DNA from: Halosegnis marinus
Lineage (GTDB): Archaea; Halobacteriota; Halobacteria; Halobacteriales; Haloarculaceae
DNA: 64,000 nt
NCBI RefSeq assembly: GCF_029338355.1
Contig: NZ_CP119802.1
Location: 744,001 to 808,000, forward strand
Direction of reading: 5' to 3'
Shown: piece by piece, positions 24,480 to 36,843 of the stretch
Numbering within the stretch: position 1 is the stretch's first letter
How the letters are laid out: each line of letters opens with the position of its first letter
Position numbers and translations under genes: made by a program
The notes under the pieces: generated by a model
Seen by the model: the letters and a program-made list of their open reading frames with translations, nothing else
Databases searched by the model: none
What the model was told of the DNA's origin: nothing

Positions 24480-26137
24480 GCGCCGGGGACGGTCCCCCGA
24501 GCCGGAACTGGGAGCCGCCGCGGCTGACGACGGCGCTCGTCGCGCTCGTCGCCGTCGCCGCGGTCGCCGTGCTGGCCGCGGCCGCGGACCTCCTGGCCCC
24601 GGCGGCCGTCGGCGTCGTCGGCGCGGCGTCGTTCGCCGGCGCGCTGTGGGCCGTCGGGCGCGAACGCTACCGGGTCGTCGGGGCCCTCGTCGGGAGCGTG
24701 CTGTTCGTCCCCGTCGGCCTCTGTCTCGCGGGCGCGCTCGCCGCGACGGTACTGGTCCAGTACGCGACGGCGTTCCCGGCGCCGACCCCCGCCGACATCG
24801 TGACGCCGACGCTCCGCATCGCGGCGACGACGGCGCTCGTCGGCTGCGGCTTCCTCGCCGTCCTCGGCGCGTGTGCGCAGGGCCGGCCGCTGGAGACGGG
24901 GAACGTCCGCCGCTCGGTCGGCGTCACCGGGAAGCTCGCGGCCGTTCCGCTCGCCGTCGGGCTGGGCGGCGCGGCGCTCGCGGTGCTCGCCTCGCCGGAG
25001 GTACAGCCGACGTTCGACCCGTTCACGCTCGTCGCGGCCGGCCTCGACGCGGCGGCCACCGTGCTGCTCTCGCCGCCGGACCCGGTCGCCGCGACGGAGG
25101 GTGTCGGGCGGCTGGCCGGCGAGGTCGCGCTCGCCACGTTCGCCCTGGTGGCGACGCTCGCCGTCGCCGCGGCCCGCAGCATCGTCCGCTCGCTTCCGAT
25201 AACGGAACTCGCGGCCGGGCCCGAGACGGAGCGGCTCCGCGCAACGGTCGACCGCGTCGAGCGGCTGTTGGGACAGGTCCTCCTCGGGGCCGTGTTCGCC
25301 CTCTTCCCGCTCGTGGCCGTCGCCGACATCGCGCTGTCGCGGCGGGCGCTCGCGGACCTCGCCGGCCCCGCGACGACCGACCTCGCGTACGCCGCGGCGC
25401 TGAGCGGTCCCCTCCGCGCGCTCGCCGTCGGCCTCGTCGCGCTCGCCGTCGTCGTCCGGCTGGTCGTCGCCGGCCTGCGCCGCGTCGTGCGCGGGAGGTC
25501 GGGCGAGGCGTTCCTGCCCGCCGTGCCGTGGCTCGTCGGCCTCGGTGCCGTCCCGGTCGCTTCGGCGGTCGCCGGCCCCGCGCTCGACGCGGCGATACCC
25601 GCGGTGGCGACGCGGCTCTCGGGGTTCGAGGACGTCTTCACGGAGCTCGCGACGGGCGTCGTCGCCTTCTACGGCCCCGGCATCGTCGCCACGCTGCTCG
25701 TCGGCGTCGCGTTCGTCGCCACGGCGACCGTCGCGACCGGGGTGTACTTCCTCCTGCGCACGGGCCTGCTCGCGTCCGCGACGGCCGGCAGCACGCTCGC
25801 CGGGGCGGGTGTCGTCGGCGCCGCGGCGTTCGGGGCCGCCGTGGACCTGCCGCTCGCGCTCGTCGTCGGGGCGACGGGCGCGGGCCTCGCCGTCGCGGAC
25901 CTCGGCCGACACGCCCGGACGCTCGGGCGCGAGGTCGGCCGCGCCGGGACGACCTACCCCGTGGAACTGGTGCGCGGCGGGGCGGCCGCAGTCGTCGCGG
26001 TGCTGGCGGCGGGTGCGGCGCTGGCGGCGAGCCGCGTCGCGCTCGGGGGCGTCGTCACGGCGCTCCCGGCGGCGATGCCGCTGACGCTGACGCTCGGCTG
26101 TGCGGGGACGCTGGTGCTGCTGTTGTGGGCGCGGTGA
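24476..26137 (+). CDS. Polytopic membrane protein of island 2 (DUF7519-like)
   Basis: This 553-residue protein is Ala/Val/Leu-rich and has roughly 12-13 hydrophobic helices and no catalytic motifs I can see. It begins MSAGDGPPSRNW with a short cytoplasmic tail. It resembles the uncharacterised haloarchaeal family I recall as DUF7519, which sits beside DUF58/MoxR genes; not verified. It is the last gene of the four-gene rightward operon. Its TGA is followed with no gap by the stop of the convergent MoxR gene. A membrane scaffold or transport role is possible, but nothing in the sequence decides it. Confidence 0.72.
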   Translation: MSAGDGPPSRNWEPPRLTTALVALVAVAAVAVLAAAADLLAPAAVGVVGAASFAGALWAVGRERYRVVGALVGSVLFVPVGLCLAGALAATVLVQYATAFPAPTPADIVTPTLRIAATTALVGCGFLAVLGACAQGRPLETGNVRRSVGVTGKLAAVPLAVGLGGAALAVLASPEVQPTFDPFTLVAAGLDAAATVLLSPPDPVAATEGVGRLAGEVALATFALVATLAVAAARSIVRSLPITELAAGPETERLRATVDRVERLLGQVLLGAVFALFPLVAVADIALSRRALADLAGPATTDLAYAAALSGPLRALAVGLVALAVVVRLVVAGLRRVVRGRSGEAFLPAVPWLVGLGAVPVASAVAGPALDAAIPAVATRLSGFEDVFTELATGVVAFYGPGIVATLLVGVAFVATATVATGVYFLLRTGLLASATAGSTLAGAGVVGAAAFGAAVDLPLALVVGATGAGLAVADLGRHARTLGREVGRAGTTYPVELVRGGAAAVVAVLAAGAALAASRVALGGVVTALPAAMPLTLTLGCAGTLVLLLWAR

Positions 26138-27091
26138 CTACTCGGCCCCGGGCGGGACGGTCACCCGGTCGAGGACCGCCTCGGCCACGTCGTGCGGGTC
26201 GACGTCGCCGACCGACGCCTCCGTGGTGAGGACGAGCCGGTGGGCGAACACCGGGCGGACGACCCGCTTCACGTCGTCCGGAACGGCGTAGTCGCGGCCC
26301 GCGAGGACCGCGGCGGCCCGGACCGCCTCGAACGTCCGCTGGATGCCGCGCGGCGAGACGCCGACGCGGACGCGGGAGTCCTCGCGGGTGGCGCGCGCGA
26401 GGTCCACGATGTAGTCGCGGAGCTTCCCCTCGACGTCGACCGTCTCGACGGCCGCCTGCATCCCCGAGACGGTGCCCTCGTCGAGCACGCGGCCGACCGA
26501 GGGCGCGGAGACGGTGCGGTCGGCCCGCAGGTCGAGCAGGCGGCGCTCGCCGGCCCGGTCCGGATAGCCCATCTCGGTCTTGAACATGAAGCGGTCGCGC
26601 TGGGCCTCCGGCAGCCGGAAGGTCCCCTCCTGCTCGACGGGGTTCTGCGTCGCGATGACGAAGAACGGGTCGGGCAGGTCGTACGTCTCGCGGTCCACCG
26701 TCACCTGTCCCTCCCCCATCGCTTCGAGGAGAGCCGCCTGCGTCTTCGGCGGCGCGCGGTTTATCTCGTCGGCGAGCACCACGTTCGCGAATATCGGCCC
26801 GCGCTGGAAGGTGAACCCCCCCGTGGACTCGTCGTAGATGGTCGAGCCGGTGATGTCGGCGGGCAGGAGGTCGGGCGTGAACTGGATACGGCGGAAGTCG
26901 AGGCCGAGCGCGTCGGCGAACGAGCGGGCCGTGAGCGTCTTGCCCGTCCCCGGCACGTCCTCCAGCAGCACGTGGCCGTCCGCGAGCACCCCCGCGAGGA
27001 CGGTTTCGAGGAACTCGTCGTCCGCGATGACTGCGCTCCCCACTTCCCCCAGTACCCGACCACACGCGTCGGTCGCGTCCGTGACCTTCAT
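26138..27091 (-). CDS. MoxR-family AAA+ ATPase (island 2)
   Basis: This 317-residue MoxR ATPase has Walker A PGTGKT at 47-52, a Walker B strand ending LADEINRAPPKTQAALLEAM, a sensor ATQNPVEQEGTFRLPEAQRDRF (the classical family sequence) and VGVSPRGIQRTFEAVRAAA in the lid. The sensor keeps the canonical NPxEQ, whereas the island 1 copy reads NSVERDRT. It is convergent with the four-gene operon and shares no promoter with it, so its supply is probably set separately. It likely works with the DUF58 protein of this island. Confidence 0.93.
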   Translation of the reverse strand: MKVTDATDACGRVLGEVGSAVIADDEFLETVLAGVLADGHVLLEDVPGTGKTLTARSFADALGLDFRRIQFTPDLLPADITGSTIYDESTGGFTFQRGPIFANVVLADEINRAPPKTQAALLEAMGEGQVTVDRETYDLPDPFFVIATQNPVEQEGTFRLPEAQRDRFMFKTEMGYPDRAGERRLLDLRADRTVSAPSVGRVLDEGTVSGMQAAVETVDVEGKLRDYIVDLARATREDSRVRVGVSPRGIQRTFEAVRAAAVLAGRDYAVPDDVKRVVRPVFAHRLVLTTEASVGDVDPHDVAEAVLDRVTVPPGAE

Positions 27092-27150
27092 CGTCCGTTC
27101 CCCTCGGGGACGCGGGAAAACGGTTCCGGCGAGCGGACCCGGGGCCGGCC

Positions 27151-30404
<3,254 letters not shown>

Positions 30405-30604
30405 CGCCGCACGACCTCTCTCTCTCTCTCCCGTTCTTTCACGCCGGCGAGCGGCCGCGCCGGGCCGGGGGTCGTCCGAGCGGCGACCGGGACCGGCGAC
30501 CCGCCGGGAACCGTCAACACGTAGCCGTCGGTCTCCGCCGAACGAGTCGAGAACCCGACCCGGCGTCCGCCGACGGTCGCCCGCGACGGGTCGGACGGGA
30601 ACGC

Positions 30605-30946
30605 ATGCCACCGACGAGCGACACCGACGGGGACGCGCCGCTGCTGTTCGTCTTCCCCCGCCTCGGGACGCTCCCGGCGCTCGTCGCCGCCCTGCTGGTC
30701 AGCGGCTTCGCGATCCGGCTGACGCTCGGGCTGTCGTTCACCTACGTCCGCGAGGTGGTCGACCCGCGCGTGGTCGCGACCGCCGTCGCGTTCCGGACCG
30801 CCGTCGGGCTGGCGGGCGCGTTCGTCGCCCCGATACTCGGCGGGTCCGTCGTCGACGCGGCCGGCTTCGAGACGGGGTTCGTCGTCGACGCGGCGCTCGG
30901 CTGTCTCGGGGTGCTGTTCGCGTGGCGCGCCCCGGAGCCGAGGTGA
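30605..30946 (+). pseudogene. C-terminal fragment of an MFS transporter
   Basis: This 113-residue frame matches only the last three or so helices of a major-facilitator transporter. It contains LVAALLVSGFAIRLTLGLSFTYV, then VGLAGAFVAPILGGSVVDAAGFETGF and LGCLGVLFAW, the family's closing helices 10-12. The rest of the transporter is absent: upstream lie a TC-rich 200-base gap and katG. It may be a decayed remnant left by deletion, or a short protein that reuses an internal ATG. The fragment is still free of stops, so the loss may be recent. Confidence 0.6.
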
Positions 30947-31006
30947 CGACAGGGTCGAGTCGGGCCGTGACCGGCCATCCGCGGGAAGGTGTTTCCACGC
31001 GGTCGC

Positions 31007-31657
31007 TCACGGTGGCGTCGCGACGACGCCGGTGAACGGCGGCACTCGCCACCGACGCCTCTCCTCGACCCGCAACGCCGACTCCTCGACGACCGCCGCG
31101 GGGTCGTCGTACAGCCGGCACCCCACCCGGTGGTACTCGTCGTCCGCCCCCCGTTCCTGCAGTTCGCCGAACGGCCACCGCTGCCACTTGTGGTGTTCGA
31201 GCAGTCGTATCTCCCCGTCCGGTCGGCACACCCGTCCCATCTCCGCGAGCGCGACGAGCGGGTCGGGAAACGTACACGTCGACAGCGAGGAGACGACCGT
31301 GTCGAACGAGTCGTCCGCGAAGGAGAGCCGCTGGGCGTCCATCTGTTTCAGCTCGACGTCGCGGCCGAGTTCCGTCGCTTTCTCCCGGGCCCGAGCGAGC
31401 ATATCGGCACTGAGGTCGATTCCCACGAGCCGCGCCGTGTCGGGGACGTACCGAAAGGTCCGGCCCGTGCCACACGCGACGTCGAGCACACGCCCGTCGA
31501 CGTCGCCGAACTGCTTCCGCCGCGGGCGTGCGGCCAGTCGGCGCTTCACCCACGACATCTCGTCGTATTCGGTCGCCTCCTCGTCGTCGTACGCCGCTTT
31601 GATTTCGTCGGCCCCTTTCCCCGGTCGTCGGCGGAGTTCCTCCGGTAGCTCCCCCAT
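31007..31657 (-). CDS. Class I SAM-dependent methyltransferase
   Basis: This 216-residue methyltransferase of the type that includes UbiE/COQ5-like and small-molecule enzymes has motif I LDVACGTGRTFR, Asp in GIDLSADML (acidic loop binding the SAM ribose), MDAQRLSFADDSFDTVVSS (motif II) and GRVCRPDGEIRLLEHH. The substrate cannot be told. A TATA-like stretch (AAACTTGTAG on the coding strand, near 31683-31692) lies about 30 bases before the ATG. It is divergent from the S9 peptidase gene. Confidence 0.88.
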   Translation of the reverse strand: MGELPEELRRRPGKGADEIKAAYDDEEATEYDEMSWVKRRLAARPRRKQFGDVDGRVLDVACGTGRTFRYVPDTARLVGIDLSADMLARAREKATELGRDVELKQMDAQRLSFADDSFDTVVSSLSTCTFPDPLVALAEMGRVCRPDGEIRLLEHHKWQRWPFGELQERGADDEYHRVGCRLYDDPAAVVEESALRVEERRRWRVPPFTGVVATPP

Positions 31658-31743
31658 GGCGGCCGTCTCGGAGCCGGCCCACTACAAGTTTCGGCCCGCT
31701 AACAGCTGTGCGACCCGCCCGTTCGTCCGCCGGCCCGGGTCGG

Positions 31744-31753
31744 TTTTAATAAA
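31744..31753 (+). promoter_or_regulatory. TATA-like element of the S9 peptidase gene
   Basis: TTTTAATAAA is one of the most AT-rich stretches of the window. It lies about 40 bases before the ATG at 31788, implying a short 5' leader of around 10-15 bases. That makes this one of the few genes here that does not fit the leaderless spacing. Confidence 0.6.
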
Positions 31754-31787
31754 CGGGGCCGAGTCCCTGCGGGTAGCTGATGTGTGA

Positions 31788-33752
31788 ATGACTAACAGCC
31801 GCCGCACAGCGCGATACGGAACGTGGCCGTCGCCGGTCACCGCCGAGATGGTTGCCGGCGCCGGTGTCGACTTCGGACACCTCGCCGTGGCCGGCGACAC
31901 CGTCTACTGGCGCGAGCAACGCCCCGACGAGGACGGGCGCGGCGTCGTCGTCCGCCACGACGGCGGGTCCCCCGAGGACCACACGCCGGCCGACGTCGAC
32001 GTCCGGACGCTCGTCCACCAGTACGGCGGCGGCGACTTCGCCGTCCGCGAGGGGACCGTCTTCTTCGCACGGCTCGGCGACCAACGTGTCTACCGGCAGC
32101 CCCGCGACGGCGAGCCCGAGGCCATCACGCCCGAGCCGGGGACGGAGGGCGGATTGCGGTACGCGGACTTCGAAGTCGGCCCCGACGGGACCCACGTCTA
32201 CTGCGTCCGCGAGGACCACGACGCGCCCGCCACCGACGACGCCGTCGACGAGCCGGTGACGACGCTCGTCCGGCTCGCCGCCGACGGGAGCGAGTCCCCC
32301 GAGGTGGTGGCCTCGGGTCACGACTTCTACGCCGCTCCGCGGCTCTCGCCGGACGGCACGCGGCTCGCGTGGCTCACGTGGGACCACCCGCGGATGCCGT
32401 GGGACGGCACCCACCTGCGGCTCGCGGACGTCGACGACGACGGCGCGCTGTCGAACGAGCGAGTCGTCATGGGCGGCCCCGAGGAGTCCGTCTTCCAGCC
32501 CGCGTGGCGCGGCGACGGCACGCTGCACGCGGTGTCCGACCGCACCGGCTGGTGGAACCTGTATCGGCGTGCCGACGACGACTGGGCGGCGTATCGCGAG
32601 GAGGCCGCCGAGTACGGCGTCCCACAGTGGCAGTTCGGCTTCGCCACCTACGGCTTCCTCGACGACGGGCGCGTCGCGACGGTCGTCACCCGCGAGGGTG
32701 AACAGTCGCTCGAACTCCTCGCGCCCGACGGGACGCGAAGCGTCCCCGACGTGTCGTTCGGGGCCATAAACCCGCGGCTCCGGACGGACGGCGAGTCCGT
32801 CTACGTCGTCGTCAGCGACCCGACGACGCCGGCGCGGGTCGTCCGGTGGACGCCGGACGAGGGCGTCACGACGCTGCGGTCCGGTAGCGACGTCGACCTC
32901 GACGACGCGTACGTCTCCACGCCGGAGCACGTCACCGTCCCCACGCGCGACGGGGCCGCCGCCCACGCGTTCGTCTACCCGCCGACCAACCCGGACGTCG
33001 ACCCGCCCGGGGACGAACGCCCCCCGGCCGTCGTGTTCGCGCACGGCGGGCCGACGAGCGCCACCGGGCCCGCCTTCGACCTCGGGAAGCAGTTCTTCAC
33101 GTCGCGCGGCGTCGCCGTCGTGGACGTGAACTACCGCGGCTCGACCGGGTACGGGCGCGACTACCGCGAGGCGCTGTACGGGAACTGGGGGGTGACCGAC
33201 GTCGAGGACTGTATCGACGCCGCCACCCACCTCGCCGAGGGCGGCCGTATCGACCCCGACCGCGTGGCGGTCAGGGGCGGGAGCGCCGGCGGGTTCGTCG
33301 CGCTGTCGACGCTCGCGTTCCACGACGCCGTGGCCGCGGGGACGAGCTACTACGGGGTCGCCGACCTCGGGCGGCTCGCCGAGCTGACCCACAAGTTCGA
33401 GTCGCGGTACCTCGACACCCTCGTCGGGCCGTATCCCGAAGCCGCGGACACCTACGACGCCCGGTCGCCCGTGAACCACGCCGACGAGATCGACGCGCCG
33501 GCGCTGTTGCTCCAGGGCGAGGACGACCGGGTCGTGCCGCTGTCACAGGCCGAGGAGATGGTCGAGGCGCTGACCGCGAGCGACGTGCCCCACGAGCTCG
33601 TGGTGTTCGACGGCGAGCGACACGGGTTCCGGCGGGCGCGGTCCCGCCGCCGCGCCCACGAGCTGGAGCTCGCCTTCTACGGCGAGGTGTTCGGCTTCGA
33701 GCCGGCGGACGAGGTGCCCGACGTCGACCTGTCCGCGGGCGGCGAGTTCTAG
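31788..33752 (+). CDS. S9 family serine peptidase (acylaminoacyl-peptidase-like)
   Basis: This 654-residue cytoplasmic peptidase has an N-terminal seven-bladed beta-propeller (about residues 25-380; LSPDGTRLAWLTWD and FQPAWRGDGTLHAVSDRTGWWNLY are typical blades). A C-terminal alpha/beta hydrolase domain follows. The nucleophile Ser is in RGGSAGGF, the Asp in LLQGEDDRVVP and the His in GERHGFR. GSTGYGRDYREALYGNWGVTD is the oxyanion and entry region. Members cleave short peptides or acylated N-termini. There is no signal peptide, so an intracellular role in peptide turnover is likely. Confidence 0.93.
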   Translation: MTNSRRTARYGTWPSPVTAEMVAGAGVDFGHLAVAGDTVYWREQRPDEDGRGVVVRHDGGSPEDHTPADVDVRTLVHQYGGGDFAVREGTVFFARLGDQRVYRQPRDGEPEAITPEPGTEGGLRYADFEVGPDGTHVYCVREDHDAPATDDAVDEPVTTLVRLAADGSESPEVVASGHDFYAAPRLSPDGTRLAWLTWDHPRMPWDGTHLRLADVDDDGALSNERVVMGGPEESVFQPAWRGDGTLHAVSDRTGWWNLYRRADDDWAAYREEAAEYGVPQWQFGFATYGFLDDGRVATVVTREGEQSLELLAPDGTRSVPDVSFGAINPRLRTDGESVYVVVSDPTTPARVVRWTPDEGVTTLRSGSDVDLDDAYVSTPEHVTVPTRDGAAAHAFVYPPTNPDVDPPGDERPPAVVFAHGGPTSATGPAFDLGKQFFTSRGVAVVDVNYRGSTGYGRDYREALYGNWGVTDVEDCIDAATHLAEGGRIDPDRVAVRGGSAGGFVALSTLAFHDAVAAGTSYYGVADLGRLAELTHKFESRYLDTLVGPYPEAADTYDARSPVNHADEIDAPALLLQGEDDRVVPLSQAEEMVEALTASDVPHELVVFDGERHGFRRARSRRRAHELELAFYGEVFGFEPADEVPDVDLSAGGEF

Positions 33753-33797
33753 ACGCTCGGTCGTCGGGAGGGCGCGCCCGTCACCGCGCGGCCGCCG

Positions 33798-34247
33798 TCA
33801 CTCCTCGACGGCGGTCTTCACGACGGTCGTCGGGCGGGTCGTCAGCCTGAGCACGCGGTCGGTGACGCTCCCGAGCAGGGCGCGGTACTCGTCCGGGCGG
33901 TGTTTGGTCCCGAGCACGAGCAGGTCCGCGTCGTGGTCGTCGGCGTAGCGGACGATGGCCTCGTCGGGGCGACCGTGTCGCATCGCCGTCTCGACGTCGA
34001 CGCCGGCGGCCGCCGCCCGGTCCCGGAGCGCGCCGAGCGCCTCCTCCCCGAGTTCCTCCAGGCCGTGTTCCGGCCCCTCGGCCTCGTCGACGTACTCGTC
34101 GCCGCTGTAGGCCGTCACGACGGCCTCGTCCACGACGTAGAGGACGTGGAGTACGGCGTCGTGTGCGGCGGCGAGGTCGAGCGCGTGCGCCTCGGCGCGT
34201 TCGGAGGCGACGGTGCCGTCCGTCGAAAGCAGGATGCTGTCGTACAT
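33798..34247 (-). CDS. Universal stress protein (UspA family)
   Basis: This 149-residue UspA-fold protein starts YDSILLSTDGTVASERAEAHALDLAAAHDA, the conserved first strand and helix. It ends with VLGTKHRPDEYRALLGSVTDRVLRLTTRPTTVV, where the ATP-binding Gly-rich loop normally reads GSxGxxGxxxxLLGS. Here the first glycines are replaced (GTKHRPDEYRALLGS), so nucleotide binding is uncertain. Haloarchaea carry dozens of these proteins. It is convergent with the S9 peptidase gene. Confidence 0.9.
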   Translation of the reverse strand: MYDSILLSTDGTVASERAEAHALDLAAAHDAVLHVLYVVDEAVVTAYSGDEYVDEAEGPEHGLEELGEEALGALRDRAAAAGVDVETAMRHGRPDEAIVRYADDHDADLLVLGTKHRPDEYRALLGSVTDRVLRLTTRPTTVVKTAVEE

Positions 34248-34509
34248 ACGTCCCGAGTAACGCGTCGGGCGGCATAAACTCGGACGCCGAGTCCCGGTTT
34301 CGGAGAACGGGACGAACCCGGTCGTTTCGGCGGTCGTGCCGACCCGCGAACGCGTTCGGGGGCGACCGTTCGTCGGAGAGTGACGGCTCGGAGTTAACGA
34401 CTCGTCACACGGGGCTCGGAGGGGGTAACTGTCGTCATCGCCGTCGGGTGAACGCGACGACGGCGACGGGCAAAAGCCCTCCCACTCGCCCGGCCCGCGG
34501 GGAGTACCG

Positions 34510-35793
34510 CTACGGCGCCTCGACGAGGAAGGTGACGCCGAACGGCTGGAAGCGGTACTCGAACGACTCCTCGCCGTCCGCAGTCGTCGTCGTGCGGATG
34601 GTCGCGCTCTCGCCGGGCGGGATGCGCGCGACCAGTTCGTCGTTCCCCGCGAGCAGACCGTCCCACGAGTCGTCGTCCGGCAGCCGCCACTCGATAGCGC
34701 CGCGGAACGTGCCCGTGGCCTCCCCGGTGTTCGCGACGGTGAACGCGAGCGGCTGTTCGCCGTTCCCGTCGACGAAGGTGTCCGGGACGTCCACGTCCGT
34801 CAGCTCGAAGCTCGGGAACCGAACGTCCGACAGCCCGAGGTCCCAGACGGCGTCGGCGGCCGCGGTCGGCGAGTCGCGGTAGTGGTTCACGGCGGCGTCC
34901 GGGACCGCGTCGCGGGCGACGCGGAACAGCAGCCAGCCGGTCCGTCGGCTCCCCGGGTTCACGTTCGCGCCGGCGAGCGGCTCGCCGTCGAGCGTCGTCA
35001 CCTCGGCGTCGGGCGACAGCGCCGCCGCCCCGGCGAAGTCGACCGCGTCCCCCTCGAACCGGGCCGCGGAGTTGCCCGTGTTCTCGACCGTCGCCTCCAC
35101 GACCGCGAAGGTCTGGTCCGACAGAGTGGTGTAGAGGCCGTAGCGCTCGGCCGAGTTGAAGCCGCGGGAGATGGTCTCGGGGTGGTACAGCGCGTCCTCG
35201 AAGGCGACCCCGGAGACGCGCATCCGGAGGTCGCCGCCGAGCGGGAGCGTCTCGCCCGTGCTCCCGGTGTGGGGCGCGACGGCGAGGACGGCGGCGTCCT
35301 CGTCGGCCACGGGAAGCGTTCCGTCGTCGGTCCGCACGGTAGCGTCGTAGCCGCCCGCGAACAGCGGAGTCACCGTCTCGCTCGTCACCGTCACCGTTTG
35401 CCCCGACGGGACCTCCTCGTCGGGCAACGAGAGCTCCCCGACGAGCGGCTCCGCGACCGTGCTGACGCGGCTCTCGGCGGAGAGTTCGCCGCCGAGCCGT
35501 CCGGGCTCCCCGCCCCGGTTACCGACGGTCAGTTCGACCGGGCTCCCGGCGTCGACCGTGAGCGACTCGCCCTCGGCCCACGCGGCGTCGTAGACGGCGA
35601 ATTCCGCGGGCCCCTCGGTGGTCTCTATCTCCGGTTCGGGGGTCGACGTGGCCGTCCCGGTGCCGGCCGCCGTCGCGGTCCCCGCGTCCCCGCCGGGGCG
35701 GTCGCCGTCCTCGTTCCCGTCGCCGCCCATGCAGCCGGCGAGTCCGGCGGCGCCGAGCGTTCCGACCGTCGTGACGAATACTCGTCTGTTCAT
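34510..35793 (-). CDS. Tat-exported lipoprotein with Ig-like domains
   Basis: This 427-residue surface protein has an N-terminus MNRRVFVTTVGTLGAAGLAGC that is a Tat-type signal (Arg-Arg) with a lipobox (LAGC), so it should be exported folded and anchored by a lipid on Cys 21. A Thr/Glu/Asp spacer follows. Two or three beta-sandwich domains resembling CARDB/DUF4352 folds come next (SPVELTVGNRGGEPGRLGG; TFAVVEATVENTGNSAARFEG; LAFTVANTGEATGTFRG). There are no catalytic residues. The long antisense frame extending to 38997 is a shadow; the lipoprotein start is clear. The 262-base gap on its left holds no gene. It is divergent from the second lipoprotein. Confidence 0.87.
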   Translation of the reverse strand: MNRRVFVTTVGTLGAAGLAGCMGGDGNEDGDRPGGDAGTATAAGTGTATSTPEPEIETTEGPAEFAVYDAAWAEGESLTVDAGSPVELTVGNRGGEPGRLGGELSAESRVSTVAEPLVGELSLPDEEVPSGQTVTVTSETVTPLFAGGYDATVRTDDGTLPVADEDAAVLAVAPHTGSTGETLPLGGDLRMRVSGVAFEDALYHPETISRGFNSAERYGLYTTLSDQTFAVVEATVENTGNSAARFEGDAVDFAGAAALSPDAEVTTLDGEPLAGANVNPGSRRTGWLLFRVARDAVPDAAVNHYRDSPTAAADAVWDLGLSDVRFPSFELTDVDVPDTFVDGNGEQPLAFTVANTGEATGTFRGAIEWRLPDDDSWDGLLAGNDELVARIPPGESATIRTTTTADGEESFEYRFQPFGVTFLVEAP

Positions 35794-35889
35794 CCGTACC
35801 GACCGCACCCGGCGGACGGTCGTTATCCCACCCCTCGGGGAACTTCGCCGCGGCGTGACCTGTTGCCCCTTCCCCACCTCCCGGGCGGT

Positions 35890-36747
35890 GTGAACGACAC
35901 GAACACCGACACCGATTCGCTCGTGACGCGGCGAACGCTCGTCGGCTCCGCCGGGGCCGTCGGGGCCGCGCTGTTGGCCGGCTGTAGCTCCGACGGCGGA
36001 ACCGCGAGCGGCGGGGGCGACGACCCGACCGGGACAGGGACCGCGACGGCGACGGACGCGAACGGAGCGACGGACGACCCCGGGACGGCGACCGCCGGGT
36101 CGCTGTCCGACACGGGGCGCATCGACTCCGCCGAGGACTTCGAGACGGTGTGGAACGACCCCGAGACGTGGCAGGGGCGGGAGATACGGGCGGAAGGGGA
36201 ACACTCCGGCACGACCGAGACCGGCTACGACGCGTTCTGGCTGGTCGACGGGGACGGCCGCACGGACCGGCTGTTCCTCCTGCGGACGTACCGCGGGTTC
36301 TCGCCCGGCGACGCGATGTCCTTCGGGGGGACGGTCGAGAGCGCCGAGACCGTGCAGGACGTGCCGGTGCTCTACGTCGCCGACGCGGACGTGACCGGGG
36401 GCGAGCAGTTCGAGTCGCCCGGCGAGGACGGGCTGATAACGAACGGGAGCCAGTACCGGTACTTCGCGGAGAACCCGCACAAGACGACGGACGAGCCGGT
36501 CCGCGGGCGCGCGCTGACGGACGGCGAGCGCCGGTCCGGCTACACGCGCGCCGGACTGGTCACCCCGGAGGGCGACCTCGTCGGTGCGGGCGGCGCGACG
36601 GCGTGGCTCGAGACCGAGGAGTCGCTCGAACGGGGGGCGCGGTTCGACTTCGCCGGAACGGTCGAGCGGTACGAGTCGTCGAGCGGCCGGACGGCGATGT
36701 ACGTCGCCGACGTGCGGGTCTCGAACGTCTCGACGCCGACCGAGTGA
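35890..36747 (+). CDS. Tat-type lipoprotein of unknown function
   Basis: This 285-residue protein from a GTG has a twin-Arg motif and lipobox (VTRRTLVGSAGAVGAALLAGC). A low-complexity Thr/Asp/Gly spacer follows, then a beta-rich part of about 200 residues (GREIRAEGEHSGTTETGYDAFW; GDAMSFGGTVESAETVQDVPVLYVADAD) that contains two related OB-like repeats; the second is near RFDFAGTVERYESSSGRTAMY. It may bind a ligand at the cell surface. It shares a 96-base intergenic region with the divergent lipoprotein, suggesting joint control. Confidence 0.78.
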   Translation: MNDTNTDTDSLVTRRTLVGSAGAVGAALLAGCSSDGGTASGGGDDPTGTGTATATDANGATDDPGTATAGSLSDTGRIDSAEDFETVWNDPETWQGREIRAEGEHSGTTETGYDAFWLVDGDGRTDRLFLLRTYRGFSPGDAMSFGGTVESAETVQDVPVLYVADADVTGGEQFESPGEDGLITNGSQYRYFAENPHKTTDEPVRGRALTDGERRSGYTRAGLVTPEGDLVGAGGATAWLETEESLERGARFDFAGTVERYESSSGRTAMYVADVRVSNVSTPTE

Positions 36748-36818
36748 CGCGGCGGCGCGCCGTCGCCGGAACCGCCGGCCCGAGCGGCGGCCGCGCCGGA
36801 CGCCACAGCAATGTTCAA

Positions 36819-36840
36819 ACCGGTCGCACCGGTAGCCGGT
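36819..36840. promoter_or_regulatory. Triple ACCGGT-type direct repeat before the STAND regulator
   Basis: ACCGGT (36819-36824), ACCGGT (36828-36833) and GCCGGT (36835-36840) sit in the 25 bases before the ATG at 36844. ACCGGT is itself a palindrome. Because the downstream protein begins with a winged helix, this could be its own operator. In DNA this rich in C and G the pattern could also arise by chance. Confidence 0.35.
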
Positions 36841-36843
36841 CCC

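Noticed and set aside
34248-34509. Regulatory RNA or gene in the gap between UspA and the lipoprotein
   Set aside because: I saw no open frame with protein character and no clear hairpin or T-run pattern beyond short GC palindromes.
36811-36843. Upstream ATG for the STAND regulator
   Set aside because: It adds MFKPVAPVAGP, which lies over the likely TATA-like element and the ACCGGT repeats. The ATG at 36844 has leaderless spacing.
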